Source: Achromobacter sp. MFA1 R4
Lineage (GTDB): Bacteria > Pseudomonadota > Gammaproteobacteria > Burkholderiales > Burkholderiaceae_B
Length of the DNA stretch: 64,000 nucleotides
Reading direction: 5' to 3'
Assembly: GCF_900156745.1 (NCBI RefSeq)
Contig: NZ_LT707065.1
Coordinates: 186,001-250,000, forward strand
A program made the position numbers and the translations under genes. Of this stretch, positions 1 through 7,691 are shown piece after piece. The notes beneath the pieces are model-generated. The model searched no databases and was not told the DNA's origin. It saw only the letters and a list, made by a program, of their open reading frames with translations. The stretch's first letter is position 1; each line of letters starts with the position of its first letter.

Positions 1-1035
1 GCGCCGCCCGCAGTCTTCAACAGCCTCTCGGGCGAGGCGCACGCCAGCGTGGCGTCCAGCCTGATGGGGGCCGGCGCCGTCTCGCGCACCCTGCCGCTGT
101 CGCACCTGCGCGCCAACCTGAACGCCGGCATGCGTGCGGGCGCGCCCACGGCACAGGCCGGCGGCACCTTCCCCGCCTCCGCCCTGCCCTCGTCCAACGC
201 GCAGCCTGCCTGGGCCGAAGTGGTGGGCAATTGGCAAACGCTGCAAGGCGATGCCAACACGGCGCAGGTCCGCCAGCATACGGGCGGCGTCTTTGCGGGC
301 GCCGATCATGCCGTGGGCAACGGCTGGCGCCTGGGCGGCGCGCTGGGCTACACCGACAGCAGGATCACCGTCGATGGCCGCGCATCGCAATCCGACGTGT
401 CCGGCTACAGCGCCAGCGTGTACGGCGGCAAATCCTTCGCGGCTGGCGCGGGCAAGCTCAACCTGCTGGCGGGCGCCGCCTACACCTGGCACGACGTCAG
501 CACCGAACGCCATGCCTCCGTGTCCGGCGTCCAGCAGAAGCTGACCGCCGATTACGGCGCCAGCACGGCTCAGCTCTTCACCGAACTGGGTTATGCGATG
601 CCGCTGTCCGACCGCGCCAGCATCGAACCGTTCGCCGGCGTTGCGTGGAGCGATCTGCGCACGCGCAGCTTCTCGGAATCCGGCGGATCGGCGGCGCTGC
701 ACGGCCAAAGCAGCAGCGACAAGCAGACCACGTCCACGCTGGGCCTGCGCGCGCAGACCGCCTTCATGCTGGGCCGCGCCGAAGGCCGCTTGCACGGCAC
801 GCTGGGCTGGCGCCATGCCTTCGGCGACGTGGCGCCTCAGTCCACCTTGGCGTTCGACGGCGGCCAGGCCTTCACCGTGTCGGGCACGCCCATCGCGCGC
901 AACGCGGCGCTGGCCGAGCTGGGCGCCGAAGTAGCCATGTCCGCCAACGCCACGCTGGGCCTGTTCTACAGCGGGCAGTATGGCGGCGGCAATCGGGAGC
1001 ACTCGGGGTCGTTGAACGTGCGGTGGCGGTACTAG
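1..1035 (+). CDS. autotransporter beta-barrel domain protein, C-terminal part (5' end outside window)
   Basis: The reading frame is open from the first base, so this is the 3' end of a larger gene; an internal GTG at 49 is not a credible start. The visible 344 residues contain alternating aromatic and hydrophobic strands rich in Gly, Tyr and Ser, as in the type V autotransporter translocator domain, and the protein ends in Arg-Trp-Arg-Tyr, a usual terminal-aromatic signal for outer-membrane insertion. The N-terminal part seen (Leu-Ser-Gly-Glu-Ala-His-Ala) matches the linker just before the barrel in Bordetella-type autotransporters. The passenger domain and so the function are not visible. 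A GC-rich hairpin follows the stop. Confidence 0.88.
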   Translation, partial: APPAVFNSLSGEAHASVASSLMGAGAVSRTLPLSHLRANLNAGMRAGAPTAQAGGTFPASALPSSNAQPAWAEVVGNWQTLQGDANTAQVRQHTGGVFAGADHAVGNGWRLGGALGYTDSRITVDGRASQSDVSGYSASVYGGKSFAAGAGKLNLLAGAAYTWHDVSTERHASVSGVQQKLTADYGASTAQLFTELGYAMPLSDRASIEPFAGVAWSDLRTRSFSESGGSAALHGQSSSDKQTTSTLGLRAQTAFMLGRAEGRLHGTLGWRHAFGDVAPQSTLAFDGGQAFTVSGTPIARNAALAELGAEVAMSANATLGLFYSGQYGGGNREHSGSLNVRWRY

Positions 1036-1057
1036 GCGGGAGCGGGACGGGAGGCGG

Positions 1058-1076
1058 GGGACGCCAGCGGCGTCCC
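1058..1076 (+). terminator. possible hairpin terminator after the autotransporter
   Basis: A perfect 8-bp inverted repeat (GGGACGCC, loop AGC, GGCGTCCC) lies 22 bases after the autotransporter stop. There is no T-run after it, so intrinsic termination is only a suggestion from position and stem strength. Confidence 0.3.
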
Positions 1077-1174
1077 GGCCACGCCAAGCACCGCCCCCCG
1101 CCATCCTTCATCCCGCGAAAGAAACCGGGCCCCACGGAACAGCCGATGCCAAACATGAACAACAGCGCCTGGGT

Positions 1175-1501
1175 TCAGCTTGCGATCGCGCCGCGGCTGC
1201 GCGAAGCCACCGCTGCGCTGCGGTAAGGCGTCAGATCTGCCGCTGCGCCATCGAGCGGCGCGAGGATGGGAAAGCAGAATATGCCTCTTCGCCGCAGTTC
1301 GATAATGGAGGATGCCGACGCAGAGACCGCGTGGCGGGGGACCTTCAGGTGGGTGCGCTGACCCAAGTCCACGCCGCTGACTGTGTAAGTCACCAACAAC
1401 CCGCTGGCGCCCGCGCACACCTTCTCATTGAGGTGGTTTATCAGCCTGACGTACTCGTTAGGCGGAAGAGTCTTCATTTTGATCATGGCATCGAGCTCCA
1501 T
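1175..1501 (-). CDS. small hypothetical protein (doubtful)
   Basis: I do not recognise this protein. From the ATG at 1501 it would have 108 residues, beginning Met-Glu-Leu-Asp-Ala-Met-Ile-Lys-Met-Lys. A middle part (Tyr-Val-Arg-Leu-Ile-Asn-His-Leu-Asn-Glu-Lys, then a beta-like Leu-Leu-Val-Thr-Tyr-Thr-Val) reads like a folded protein, and its composition is less Arg/Ala-biased than the shadow frames nearby. Further upstream residues are open to 1603 but look non-coding. The C-terminal 25 residues are low in character. No signal peptide or membrane segment is seen. It could be a degraded gene or chance. Confidence 0.3.
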   Translation of the reverse strand: MELDAMIKMKTLPPNEYVRLINHLNEKVCAGASGLLVTYTVSGVDLGQRTHLKVPRHAVSASASSIIELRRRGIFCFPILAPLDGAAADLTPYRSAAVASRSRGAIAS

Positions 1502-1764
1502 GAAATCGCGTGCGTTTCGCCAAGCGGCGTATCTGCATTTTAGGGAGACAAGACGAACGTGGCGCGGCAGGCAAGCGCGAACAACGCCATTCATTGACGA
1601 CAATCAACTTCCGCGCAGCCCGATCGCGCAGGCTTAAGATGGATCAAGCCACTCGGCACGCTGCGCTCACCACGGACTTGCCGGGTTTCGGGCATTGCCG
1701 CTCAATGGCTCACGTTTCGCCTTCGCAGCGAAATGGCGGTGCGACATCGGCGCGGGAGAAAGAT

Positions 1765-3417
1765 ATGGCTGGAAAACTCTGGTGCTCCATCCTTGCCGCA
1801 CTGTTACTGATGCCGGCGCCTTCGCAGGGCGCAGCAGGCGAAGCGTCGCGTGCGCCGGCAACGTCTTCCCTTGAACAGACGCTGGAGACCGCCCCGGTCG
1901 AAATCGATGGCCAGGTCCTGTTCCAGGTTCGTGGACTGTCGTCCTTTCCGGCCGACAAGCGGGCCAAGGGCATCCAGCAAAGAATCGTCGACGTTGCGTC
2001 GAACCGGTCTTTTCCAAGCGGCGAGGTAAAGGTTGAAGAGGCCGACAACGGCACCCTCATCCTGGCGGGAAAGACCGCGGTGATGATGGTGACGGATGCC
2101 GATGCGCAGCTTGAGCAGACCAGCCGCGACAATGTCGCGGCACTGCACCTGATCCGCATCCAGCGGGCCATCGACGAATTCAGGGCTGCCCGCACAACCG
2201 ACGCCCTGCTCAAGTCGGGCCTCTCCGCCGCAGTGGCGACCGCCTTGTTGGCGGTGGGAATTGCCATTCTCCTCATGCTGAACCGGTGGCTGGACAAGGC
2301 CGTCTCCCGGCGTCTGGAGCGTCGCGTCCACGCCGTCGAAATACAGTCTTTCGAGGTTGTGCGGTCGGATACCATCTGGAAGGTCTTGCACCGGTTGGTG
2401 CTCGGCATCGGCCTTGCAACCATCGTCGTGTCGATTTACGCGTATCTGCAGTATGTGCTGGCGCTCTTTCCCTGGACCCGCTCTGCTTCCAACGACCTGT
2501 TGAACCTGGCCACCGGCACGGCCGGGAACCTGGGAAGATCCGTGGCCGCGATCATTCCGGACGTTCTCATTCTCGTCCTCATCTACTACCTGACCCGCTT
2601 TGTACTGCGGCGAACCTGGAAGTTCTTCGATGCGGTGGAACAAAAGCGCGTGGCATTCGCGCAGTTCGAACCGGAATGGGCCATCCCGACCTACAAGCTC
2701 GTCCGGGTGTTGATCCTGGCGTTTGCGCTTATCGTCGCGTACCCCTACATCCCGGGCTCTGAAACCGCGGCGTTCAAGGGGATCTCGATCTTCATCGGCC
2801 TGGTGGTATCGCTGGGCTCATCAACGGCGATTTCCAATCTCATCGCGGGCTACCTGATGACCTATCGACGGGTTTTCAAGGTCGGGGATCGGGTCAAGGT
2901 GGGGGACGTGACCGGCGAAGTCGTGGCCGTCCGTCTTCAGGTGATCCATCTGCGGACCGCCAAGAACGAGGAAGTGACGATTCCCAACTCGCAGATCCTG
3001 AACAGCGACGTGACGAATTACAGCTCCCTTGCCCAAGCCAGGGGATTGATTCTGCACACCTCGGTCGGCATCAGCTATGAGGTCCCGTGGCGGCAGGTGG
3101 AGGCCATGCTGCGCACCGCGGCTGCGCGAACCGCCGGCGTACTCGCGGACCCCGCGCCATTTGTCCTGCTGACCACGCTGGGGGATTTTTCGGTCAAGTA
3201 TGAATTGAACGTGTACGTCCGCGACACGCAGACGATCGCCAAGACCTATGCGGAACTGCATCGCCACATTCTGGATGTCTTCAACGAATACAAGGTGCAG
3301 ATCATGACTCCCGCCTACGAGGGAGACCCCGACCAGCCGAAGGTCGTGCCACCGGCGCAGTGGTACGCCGCGCCGGCCGCGCCGGAACAAGGATCGGAAC
3401 ACGGATCTGAACGCTGA
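1765..3417 (+). CDS. MscS-family mechanosensitive ion channel
   Basis: Inner-membrane channel predicted to open on hypo-osmotic shock. The chosen ATG has GGGAGA six bases upstream and gives 550 residues with a signal peptide (about 1-22); the frame is open further upstream but without good coding character. A periplasmic domain (about 35-135) is followed by membrane segments near 152-174, 205-232, 262-282, 312-330 and the pore-lining helix near 338-365, which carries the Gly/Ala/Ser-rich Gly-Ser-Ser-Thr-Ala-Ile-Ser-Asn motif. The beta domain then has Pro-Asn-Ser-Gln-Ile-Leu-Asn, the family hallmark. It is longer than E. coli MscS (286 residues), resembling the YnaI/MscM-like subgroup. Monocistronic, convergent with the next gene. 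Confidence 0.9.
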   Translation: MAGKLWCSILAALLLMPAPSQGAAGEASRAPATSSLEQTLETAPVEIDGQVLFQVRGLSSFPADKRAKGIQQRIVDVASNRSFPSGEVKVEEADNGTLILAGKTAVMMVTDADAQLEQTSRDNVAALHLIRIQRAIDEFRAARTTDALLKSGLSAAVATALLAVGIAILLMLNRWLDKAVSRRLERRVHAVEIQSFEVVRSDTIWKVLHRLVLGIGLATIVVSIYAYLQYVLALFPWTRSASNDLLNLATGTAGNLGRSVAAIIPDVLILVLIYYLTRFVLRRTWKFFDAVEQKRVAFAQFEPEWAIPTYKLVRVLILAFALIVAYPYIPGSETAAFKGISIFIGLVVSLGSSTAISNLIAGYLMTYRRVFKVGDRVKVGDVTGEVVAVRLQVIHLRTAKNEEVTIPNSQILNSDVTNYSSLAQARGLILHTSVGISYEVPWRQVEAMLRTAAARTAGVLADPAPFVLLTTLGDFSVKYELNVYVRDTQTIAKTYAELHRHILDVFNEYKVQIMTPAYEGDPDQPKVVPPAQWYAAPAAPEQGSEHGSER

Positions 3418-3494
3418 TCGGAACGCTCGGCTACAACGGGGCGCGTGGATTAAAGCTGATAAAGCCCTCGACCATCGGTGATTGACTGCATGAA

Positions 3495-3529
3495 GGGGGG
3501 GAAGCACGTCGGCCCGAAACGTGCCCCCC
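3495..3529. terminator. hairpin between convergent genes
   Basis: Seven G, AA, GCACGT, a 9-base loop, ACGTGC and five C form a strong stem with a two-base bulge. It lies between the converging mscS-type channel and alcohol dehydrogenase genes, about 80 bases after the first stop and 28 before the other. It is suited to stop transcription from both sides, although no clear T-run follows. Confidence 0.45.
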
Positions 3530-3556
3530 AGCATTGAAGCACCGCGGAGACCCCGC

Positions 3557-4657
3557 TCAAGCCGGACGAACGGCCACCTTCAGCACGTTGTCGCGCTGAT
3601 TGCCGAACAGATCGTAGGCGTCGGTGATCTGGTCCAGGCTGAAATGGTGCGTGACCATCTTCCTCAAATCCAGCCGGCCGGATTCCAGGACGTTCATGAG
3701 GCGCCGCATGCGTTCCTTGCCGCCGGGGCAAAGCGCGGTGTTTATCCGGTGGTCGCCGAGGCCCGCCGCGAACGCCGACACGGGAATCGTCAGATCGCTG
3801 GAATACACACCCAGGCTCGATAGCGTCCCGCCTGGCTTCAACACGCGCAGGGCGGATTCGAATGTGGTCTGCTGCCCCAGGGCTTCAATCGCCGAATCCA
3901 CCCCTTTGCCGCCCGTCAACCGCAGGATTTCTTCCACCACATCGCATTCGTGGAAGTTCAGGACCACATCGGCGCCCCAGTTGCGCGCCATGGCCAGGCG
4001 CTGCGCGTTGCCGTCCACGCCGATGACGGTGGTGGCTCCCAGCAGCCGGGCGCCTGCTGTCGCGCACAGTCCGATCGGGCCTTGCGCGAACACCGCGACC
4101 GTATCGCCGATGCGGATGTTGGCATTCTCGGCGCCCTTGAAGCCGGTCGACATGATGTCCGGGCACATCAACACCTGTTCATCGGTCAGGGCGTCCGGCA
4201 CCGGCGCCAGATTGGCCTGCGCATCGGGCACCAGCAGATACTCGGCCTGGGCGCCATCGATGATGTTGCCAAAGCGCCATCCGGCGGTGGCCCGGTATCC
4301 ATGGCACCCGCATAGGCCGCTGGCCATCAGGTAGCTGCCATCCTGGGATGGCGCGCCGTCCTGCGCCGCGTAGGAATTGAAGTTCGGGCAGATGGCGCCG
4401 GCGATCACGCGCTGTCCTTCTTCGTAGCCGGTGACGGCGCTTCCCAGCTTCTCGATGATGCCGACCGGTTCATGGCCGACGGTCAGTCCGGGCGCGACCG
4501 GGTATTCACCTTTGAGGATGTGAATGTCGGTGCCGCAGATGGTGGTGGTGGTGATTTTGATCAGCGCGTCGTTCGGTCCCACTGCGGGAATGGGCTTTTC
4601 CCTGATTTCGATGCGGCCCGGACCTGCAAAGACGGCAGCTTTCATCGTGGCGGTCAT
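3557..4657 (-). CDS. zinc-dependent alcohol dehydrogenase, secondary-ADH (TBADH) type
   Basis: A 366-residue NAD(P)-dependent medium-chain dehydrogenase. Catalytic zinc ligands Cys41 (CGTDIH), His62 (GHE) and Asp167 (CPDIM) match the Cys/His/Asp set of Thermoanaerobacter and Clostridium secondary alcohol dehydrogenases rather than the Cys/His/Cys set of the horse-liver type. The four-cysteine structural zinc loop is absent. The nucleotide-binding turn reads Gln-Gly-Pro-Ile-Gly, near residue 190. The expected substrate is a secondary alcohol or the matching ketone or aldehyde; the exact one cannot be read. The ATG is supported by GGAG eight bases upstream. An inverted repeat 60 bases upstream may be its operator or the end of the preceding transcript. 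Confidence 0.9.
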   Translation of the reverse strand: MTATMKAAVFAGPGRIEIREKPIPAVGPNDALIKITTTTICGTDIHILKGEYPVAPGLTVGHEPVGIIEKLGSAVTGYEEGQRVIAGAICPNFNSYAAQDGAPSQDGSYLMASGLCGCHGYRATAGWRFGNIIDGAQAEYLLVPDAQANLAPVPDALTDEQVLMCPDIMSTGFKGAENANIRIGDTVAVFAQGPIGLCATAGARLLGATTVIGVDGNAQRLAMARNWGADVVLNFHECDVVEEILRLTGGKGVDSAIEALGQQTTFESALRVLKPGGTLSSLGVYSSDLTIPVSAFAAGLGDHRINTALCPGGKERMRRLMNVLESGRLDLRKMVTHHFSLDQITDAYDLFGNQRDNVLKVAVRPA

Positions 4658-4716
4658 GGTGGACTCCGGCAGTTGAACGGCGGTGCGCTTTCAGCTTAGT
4701 ACGCCATGCCGTCGGC

Positions 4717-4736
4717 AACTTGACCGAAGTCAAGTT
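4717..4736 (-). promoter_or_regulatory. 8-bp perfect inverted repeat with UUCG loop between SYLF gene and adh
   Basis: On the minus strand the sequence AACTTGAC-TTCG-GTCAAGTT is an 8-bp perfect stem closed by a C(UUCG)G tetraloop. It begins 26 bases after the SYLF-gene stop and ends 60 bases before the alcohol dehydrogenase start. As RNA it would be an extra-stable hairpin, but no U-run follows. As DNA it could be a dyad operator for adh. Position does not decide between the two. Confidence 0.5.
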
Positions 4737-4761
4737 TCCCGCGAGGCCGGGAGCCCAGCGA

Positions 4762-5391
4762 TCAGGGCTTGGCGGCATCCGGCGGGGAAGGCTGCGCGTG
4801 CTCGGCGCACAGGTACATCGGCACCCGGATGAACAGGCTTCCCTTGAGCGACAGGCCGCGCACCAGGCCGGTATCGGAAAGGATGAAGGCAGCGATGGGT
4901 TCAATGACCGGCTCGCGGCGGCTGGCCAGGTGCGTGTCGTCCAGAATCTGGATGGCGCCGTTGACACCTTCGACCCAGCCCGGGAGGGCCTGGAACGCGC
5001 GCATGGATTCGTAGTCCGAAAAGACCAGTATCAGCGCCTTGCCCCTGAGCCCGAGCACCGACGAGGCCAGGCTGGCGACAACGTTGTAGTAGCTGCGCGC
5101 CCCCACGGCGTCGATCAACACGCCCCGCCCCTGGGCGACGCCCGGGGCGTCTGCCTCGGCCTGCATGGCGGACACCACCAGCACCCCGAAAGACCGGGCG
5201 ATCAGCGCCTGGGCTTTTGGCGACTGGCGGTACAGCCGCAGCAGGGTGGCTTCGGCGTCCTGATTCACGCGTTCGAGCGCGGCCGGAGAAATCGGCGCCA
5301 TCAGATCCACCGGCTGCGCGGCGGCCACGCCCCCTTGCAGGACGGCCAGGACCATAAGAAGAAGCCCTATTGCACCGCTACGAACGCCCAT
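4762..5391 (-). CDS. YSC84/SYLF-domain lipid-binding family protein, exported
   Basis: 209 residues starting at an ATG preceded by GGGAGG. Residues 1-25 are a signal peptide (hydrophobic Leu/Val core, Ala-Ala-Ala-Gln cleavage area). The remainder resembles the SYLF (YSC84) domain: an Ala/Leu-rich helix with Pro-Lys-Ala-Gln-Ala-Leu-Ile-Ala, a Gly-Val-Leu-Val strand, Arg-Gly-Val-Leu-Ile, Tyr-Tyr-Asn-Val-Val-Ala-Ser and a terminal Gly-Ala-Ile-Gln-Ile-Leu-Asp region. Family members bind phosphoinositides in eukaryotes; the bacterial role is unclear. The usual Gly-Gly-Gln repeats are poorly kept, so the assignment is by overall pattern. It is transcribed towards adh. Confidence 0.65.
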   Translation of the reverse strand: MGVRSGAIGLLLMVLAVLQGGVAAAQPVDLMAPISPAALERVNQDAEATLLRLYRQSPKAQALIARSFGVLVVSAMQAEADAPGVAQGRGVLIDAVGARSYYNVVASLASSVLGLRGKALILVFSDYESMRAFQALPGWVEGVNGAIQILDDTHLASRREPVIEPIAAFILSDTGLVRGLSLKGSLFIRVPMYLCAEHAQPSPPDAAKP

Positions 5392-5502
5392 GATGCCTCC
5401 CCGTGGCGGGACCCGCGGTCAAATCGCGAGGTGGGTCCGCCCGATCATGTTGGCGCAGTTCCGGGGAGGGTTGTTGACAAAAGTCATCACCCTGGGCGGT
5501 TC

Positions 5503-6150
5503 TTACTCCGCCGGGCCGGCGTCGCTCAGCGACTTCAGCACCTTCCAGCCCGACTCGATGTGCTTGCGCATGGCCAGCATGGCCGCCGACGCGTCGCCGG
5601 AGGCAAAGGCCTGCAGGATCTCCTCGTGTTCGCGCACGGCGTCGTCGCCGCGGCCCGAGGCCGAATTGATCAGGTCGAACGGATAGCGCGCCCACAGGAT
5701 CTGCACGAAATGCAGGGTCTGGGGCAACTGGGCGATGTCATAGAGCTGGCGATGGAAGCGGTAGTTGATGCCGCGAGCGGTGGCGCGGTCGCCGCTGGCG
5801 AAGGACTTGGCGAAATCCTCGGCCAGCACGCGCAGCTCGGCGATGTCCTGGGTGGTGATGCGTTCGATCGCGGCGCGCACGAGCTGCGATTCGAGCAGCA
5901 GCCGCAGTTGCAGGATCTCGGCGGACGCCCCCGCATCGAAGGGGACGACGCGCGCTCCCCGGTACGAATCCCCGCTGATATAGCCCTCGGCCTCGAGCAG
6001 CTTGAGGGCCTCGCGCACGGGCGTGATGCTCAGGCGCAGTTGCTCGGCGATTTCGGCTTGCTTCAAGCGCGAGCCTCGGGGAAACACGCCCGAGATGATG
6101 CGCTCGCGCAGATAGTCAGCGACCTGTTCCTCTTTTGTACGGTATTCCAT
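5503..6150 (-). CDS. GntR-family transcriptional regulator, FCD (FadR) subgroup
   Basis: 215 residues. The winged helix-turn-helix at about 8-70 has the GntR signature (Leu-Arg-Glu-Arg-Ile-Ile-Ser-Gly near the start, Ala-Glu-Ile-Ala-Glu-Gln-Leu, Thr-Pro-Val-Arg-Glu-Ala-Leu). The rest is an all-helical FCD ligand domain with conserved Asp/His positions that usually bind a metal and a small carboxylate (Asn-Tyr-Arg-Phe-His). It sits at the distal end of the catabolic gene block, on the same strand, and is the best candidate to read the AGAATGCATTCT sites at 11366, 20700 and 20786. This link is inference. Its own upstream region carries a different palindrome at 6206. Confidence 0.92.
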   Translation of the reverse strand: MEYRTKEEQVADYLRERIISGVFPRGSRLKQAEIAEQLRLSITPVREALKLLEAEGYISGDSYRGARVVPFDAGASAEILQLRLLLESQLVRAAIERITTQDIAELRVLAEDFAKSFASGDRATARGINYRFHRQLYDIAQLPQTLHFVQILWARYPFDLINSASGRGDDAVREHEEILQAFASGDASAAMLAMRKHIESGWKVLKSLSDAGPAE

Positions 6151-6205
6151 CGATTAAGCCTGAGTGGCCCGGACGAACCGGATGAACCTGCTTGCAGGCC
6201 GCAAA

Positions 6206-6217
6206 GCCCATATGGGC
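6206..6217. promoter_or_regulatory. palindrome GCCCATATGGGC upstream of the GntR gene
   Basis: A perfect 12-bp palindrome lies 56 bases upstream of the GntR start, inside the 80-base gap after the CitE-like gene. It is a possible operator, but it does not resemble the AGAATGCATTCT sites, so it may serve another protein or be chance. Confidence 0.3.
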
Positions 6218-6230
6218 CCGATTCTAACCG

Positions 6231-7043
6231 TTAAGCCATGGCCGCACTCCCGGCTTGCGCGACGATGCCCCGCGCCTGCTCGACCACCGGCTTGTCGATC
6301 ATCTTGCCGTCGACGGCGGTGGCGGCGCCGCCGCTCGCCTCGAACGCCTCCAGGACGCGCCGCGCCCAGGACTGCTCGGCCTCGGTGGGCAGCCAGGCCG
6401 CGTTGACCTGCGCCACCTGCCGCGGGTGGATGCACAGTTTGCCGCCAAAGCCGAGGCGCCGGGATCGGACCGCGTGCGCCCGCATCGCGTCCGGATCGTT
6501 GAATTCCAGGCTGACGCCGTCGATGGGCGCGGGCAGGCCCGCGTGGCGCGACGCCAACGCGATGGCCGTGCGCACGGGCGTCATCGCATCGTCCTGGTCC
6601 GCGATACCGCTGTCCATGGCGAAGTCGACGCTGCCGAAGGCGATGCGCGCAAGGCCCGGCAGGCGGGCGAGCGCCGGCAGGTCCATGTAGCCGTCCACGG
6701 TTTCGAGCAGCGCAATGATGCGCTGGCCGGGCAAGGCGGCCAGCGCCTGCGCGAGTGTGCCCGCATTGGCCTTTGGCAGCATCACGGCGGCCCGGGGCAA
6801 GGCGCGCAGCGCCGCCAGGTCATCCTCGTGCCAAGGGGTGTCCGGGGGATTGATCCGCACACAGGCCTGGCCGCCATTCGCCAGCCATTTGGCCGCCTCG
6901 GCGCGGGCCGCGTCCTTGGCGGCGGGCGCGACGGCGTCTTCCAGGTCCAGGATGACCTCGTGCGCGCCGCTGGCGACGGCGCGGTCGTAGCGCTCGGGGC
7001 GGTCGCCCGGAACGAACAGCAGGCTGCGGCTGGGTCGGTTCAC
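6231..7043 (-). CDS. HpcH/HpaI-CitE-like acyl-CoA lyase (citramalyl/malyl-CoA lyase family)
   Basis: A 270-residue TIM-barrel lyase of the CitE-like family, which cleaves malyl-, methylmalyl- or citramalyl-CoA type thioesters with Mg2+. Visible family motifs: N-terminal Ser-Leu-Leu-Phe-Val-Pro-Gly, Leu-Asp-Leu-Glu-Asp-Ala-Val near 32-38, Val-Arg-Ile-Asn, the acidic Leu-Leu-Glu-Thr stretch near 120, Gly-Ser-Val-Asp-Phe and Lys-Leu-Cys-Ile-His-Pro near the C-terminus. The start is a GTG with GAGG six bases upstream. It lies 7 bases after the isochorismatase-fold gene and in the same transcript. With CoA-transferase and MaoC-like hydratase neighbours it could be the lyase closing a C5-dicarboxyl-CoA pathway. 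Confidence 0.88.
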   Translation of the reverse strand: MNRPSRSLLFVPGDRPERYDRAVASGAHEVILDLEDAVAPAAKDAARAEAAKWLANGGQACVRINPPDTPWHEDDLAALRALPRAAVMLPKANAGTLAQALAALPGQRIIALLETVDGYMDLPALARLPGLARIAFGSVDFAMDSGIADQDDAMTPVRTAIALASRHAGLPAPIDGVSLEFNDPDAMRAHAVRSRRLGFGGKLCIHPRQVAQVNAAWLPTEAEQSWARRVLEAFEASGGAATAVDGKMIDKPVVEQARGIVAQAGSAAMA

Positions 7044-7050
7044 AAGGTCC

Positions 7051-7632
7051 TCACTCGAAGACGACGTCGTGGGAGCTGACGATCCGGCAGAAGCGCTGCA
7101 GGCTCTTGATCGCGTTGTCGTGCTCTTCGGCGGTCAGGCCGCAGCAGCAGTCTTCCAGGACGATCATTTCGTAGTCGCGGTCGTGGCCCTCGCGCACCGT
7201 GGCCTGCACGACGGCGTTGGTGGAGATGCCGGAGCAATAGATTCGCTTGATGCCGTGAGCGCGCAGGATGGATTCGAGGCTGGTGCTGTAGAACGGACTG
7301 ACGCGGTGCTTGACGATGTCGAAGTCCTGCGGCTGGCGGCCCAGGTCGGGATGCACTTCGGTGCCCCACTCGCCCAGCTTGAAGATGCCGTTCTTGCGCG
7401 CGCCCGAGAAGATCGGCGAGTTGGGCGGGCATTCGCGGTAGTCGGGCGAAAAGCCCACGCGCACGAAGCCGATGGGCAGGCCGGCGGCGCGCGCCTTGTC
7501 CACGGCGCGCCGCGTATGTTCGACGATGCCGCGGGTGCGCACCTGTTCGCCGTAGCCGGCGCGGCCATTGGGTCCGTCGGCGTGGACCAGGTCGTTCTCC
7601 ATGTCCAGCACCAGATAGATGGCGTCTTTCAT
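7051..7632 (-). CDS. isochorismatase-fold (cysteine hydrolase) family protein lacking the nucleophile Cys
   Basis: 193 residues with the Rossmann-like fold of nicotinamidase and isochorismatase. Asp10 (Leu-Asp-Met-Glu-Asn-Asp) and Lys108 (Val-Lys-His-Arg) sit where two of the three catalytic residues are expected. The third, a Cys two residues after the Thr-Asn pair in the Gly-x-x-Thr-Asn-x-Cys-Val motif, is Val141 here. True isochorismatases such as EntB also lack that Cys, so a non-amidase reaction is possible. The ATG has GAGGA seven bases upstream, which excludes the longer open frame. It is co-directional with the CitE-like gene and presumably acts on a pathway intermediate. Confidence 0.85.
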   Translation of the reverse strand: MKDAIYLVLDMENDLVHADGPNGRAGYGEQVRTRGIVEHTRRAVDKARAAGLPIGFVRVGFSPDYRECPPNSPIFSGARKNGIFKLGEWGTEVHPDLGRQPQDFDIVKHRVSPFYSTSLESILRAHGIKRIYCSGISTNAVVQATVREGHDRDYEMIVLEDCCCGLTAEEHDNAIKSLQRFCRIVSSHDVVFE

Positions 7633-7691
7633 CGGGCTTTCCTCAGGGTTGTGGTTCAAAAGGTTGGGGATGCGGGCCGGGTCGGCAGGGC

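Larger units (their letters stand above)
1036..1764. other. 729-base stretch with only one weak candidate gene
   Basis: Between the autotransporter stop and the mechanosensitive channel start I see no recognisable gene apart from a doubtful minus-strand frame at 1175-1501. Base composition around 1380-1560 is lower in GC than the flanks. The first 30 bases hold the hairpin after the autotransporter. The last 12 bases carry the ribosome binding site of the downstream gene. No repeat, tRNA or mobile-element end is evident. Confidence 0.5.

Noticed and set aside
3495..3501. Run of seven G as a possible phase-variable tract
   Set aside because: It is outside any coding region, is short, and is better explained as one arm of the hairpin between convergent genes.
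4720..6234. Plus-strand open frame of about 504 codons
   Set aside because: It lies opposite the SYLF and GntR genes and runs through their intergenic gap; composition is that of a shadow frame.
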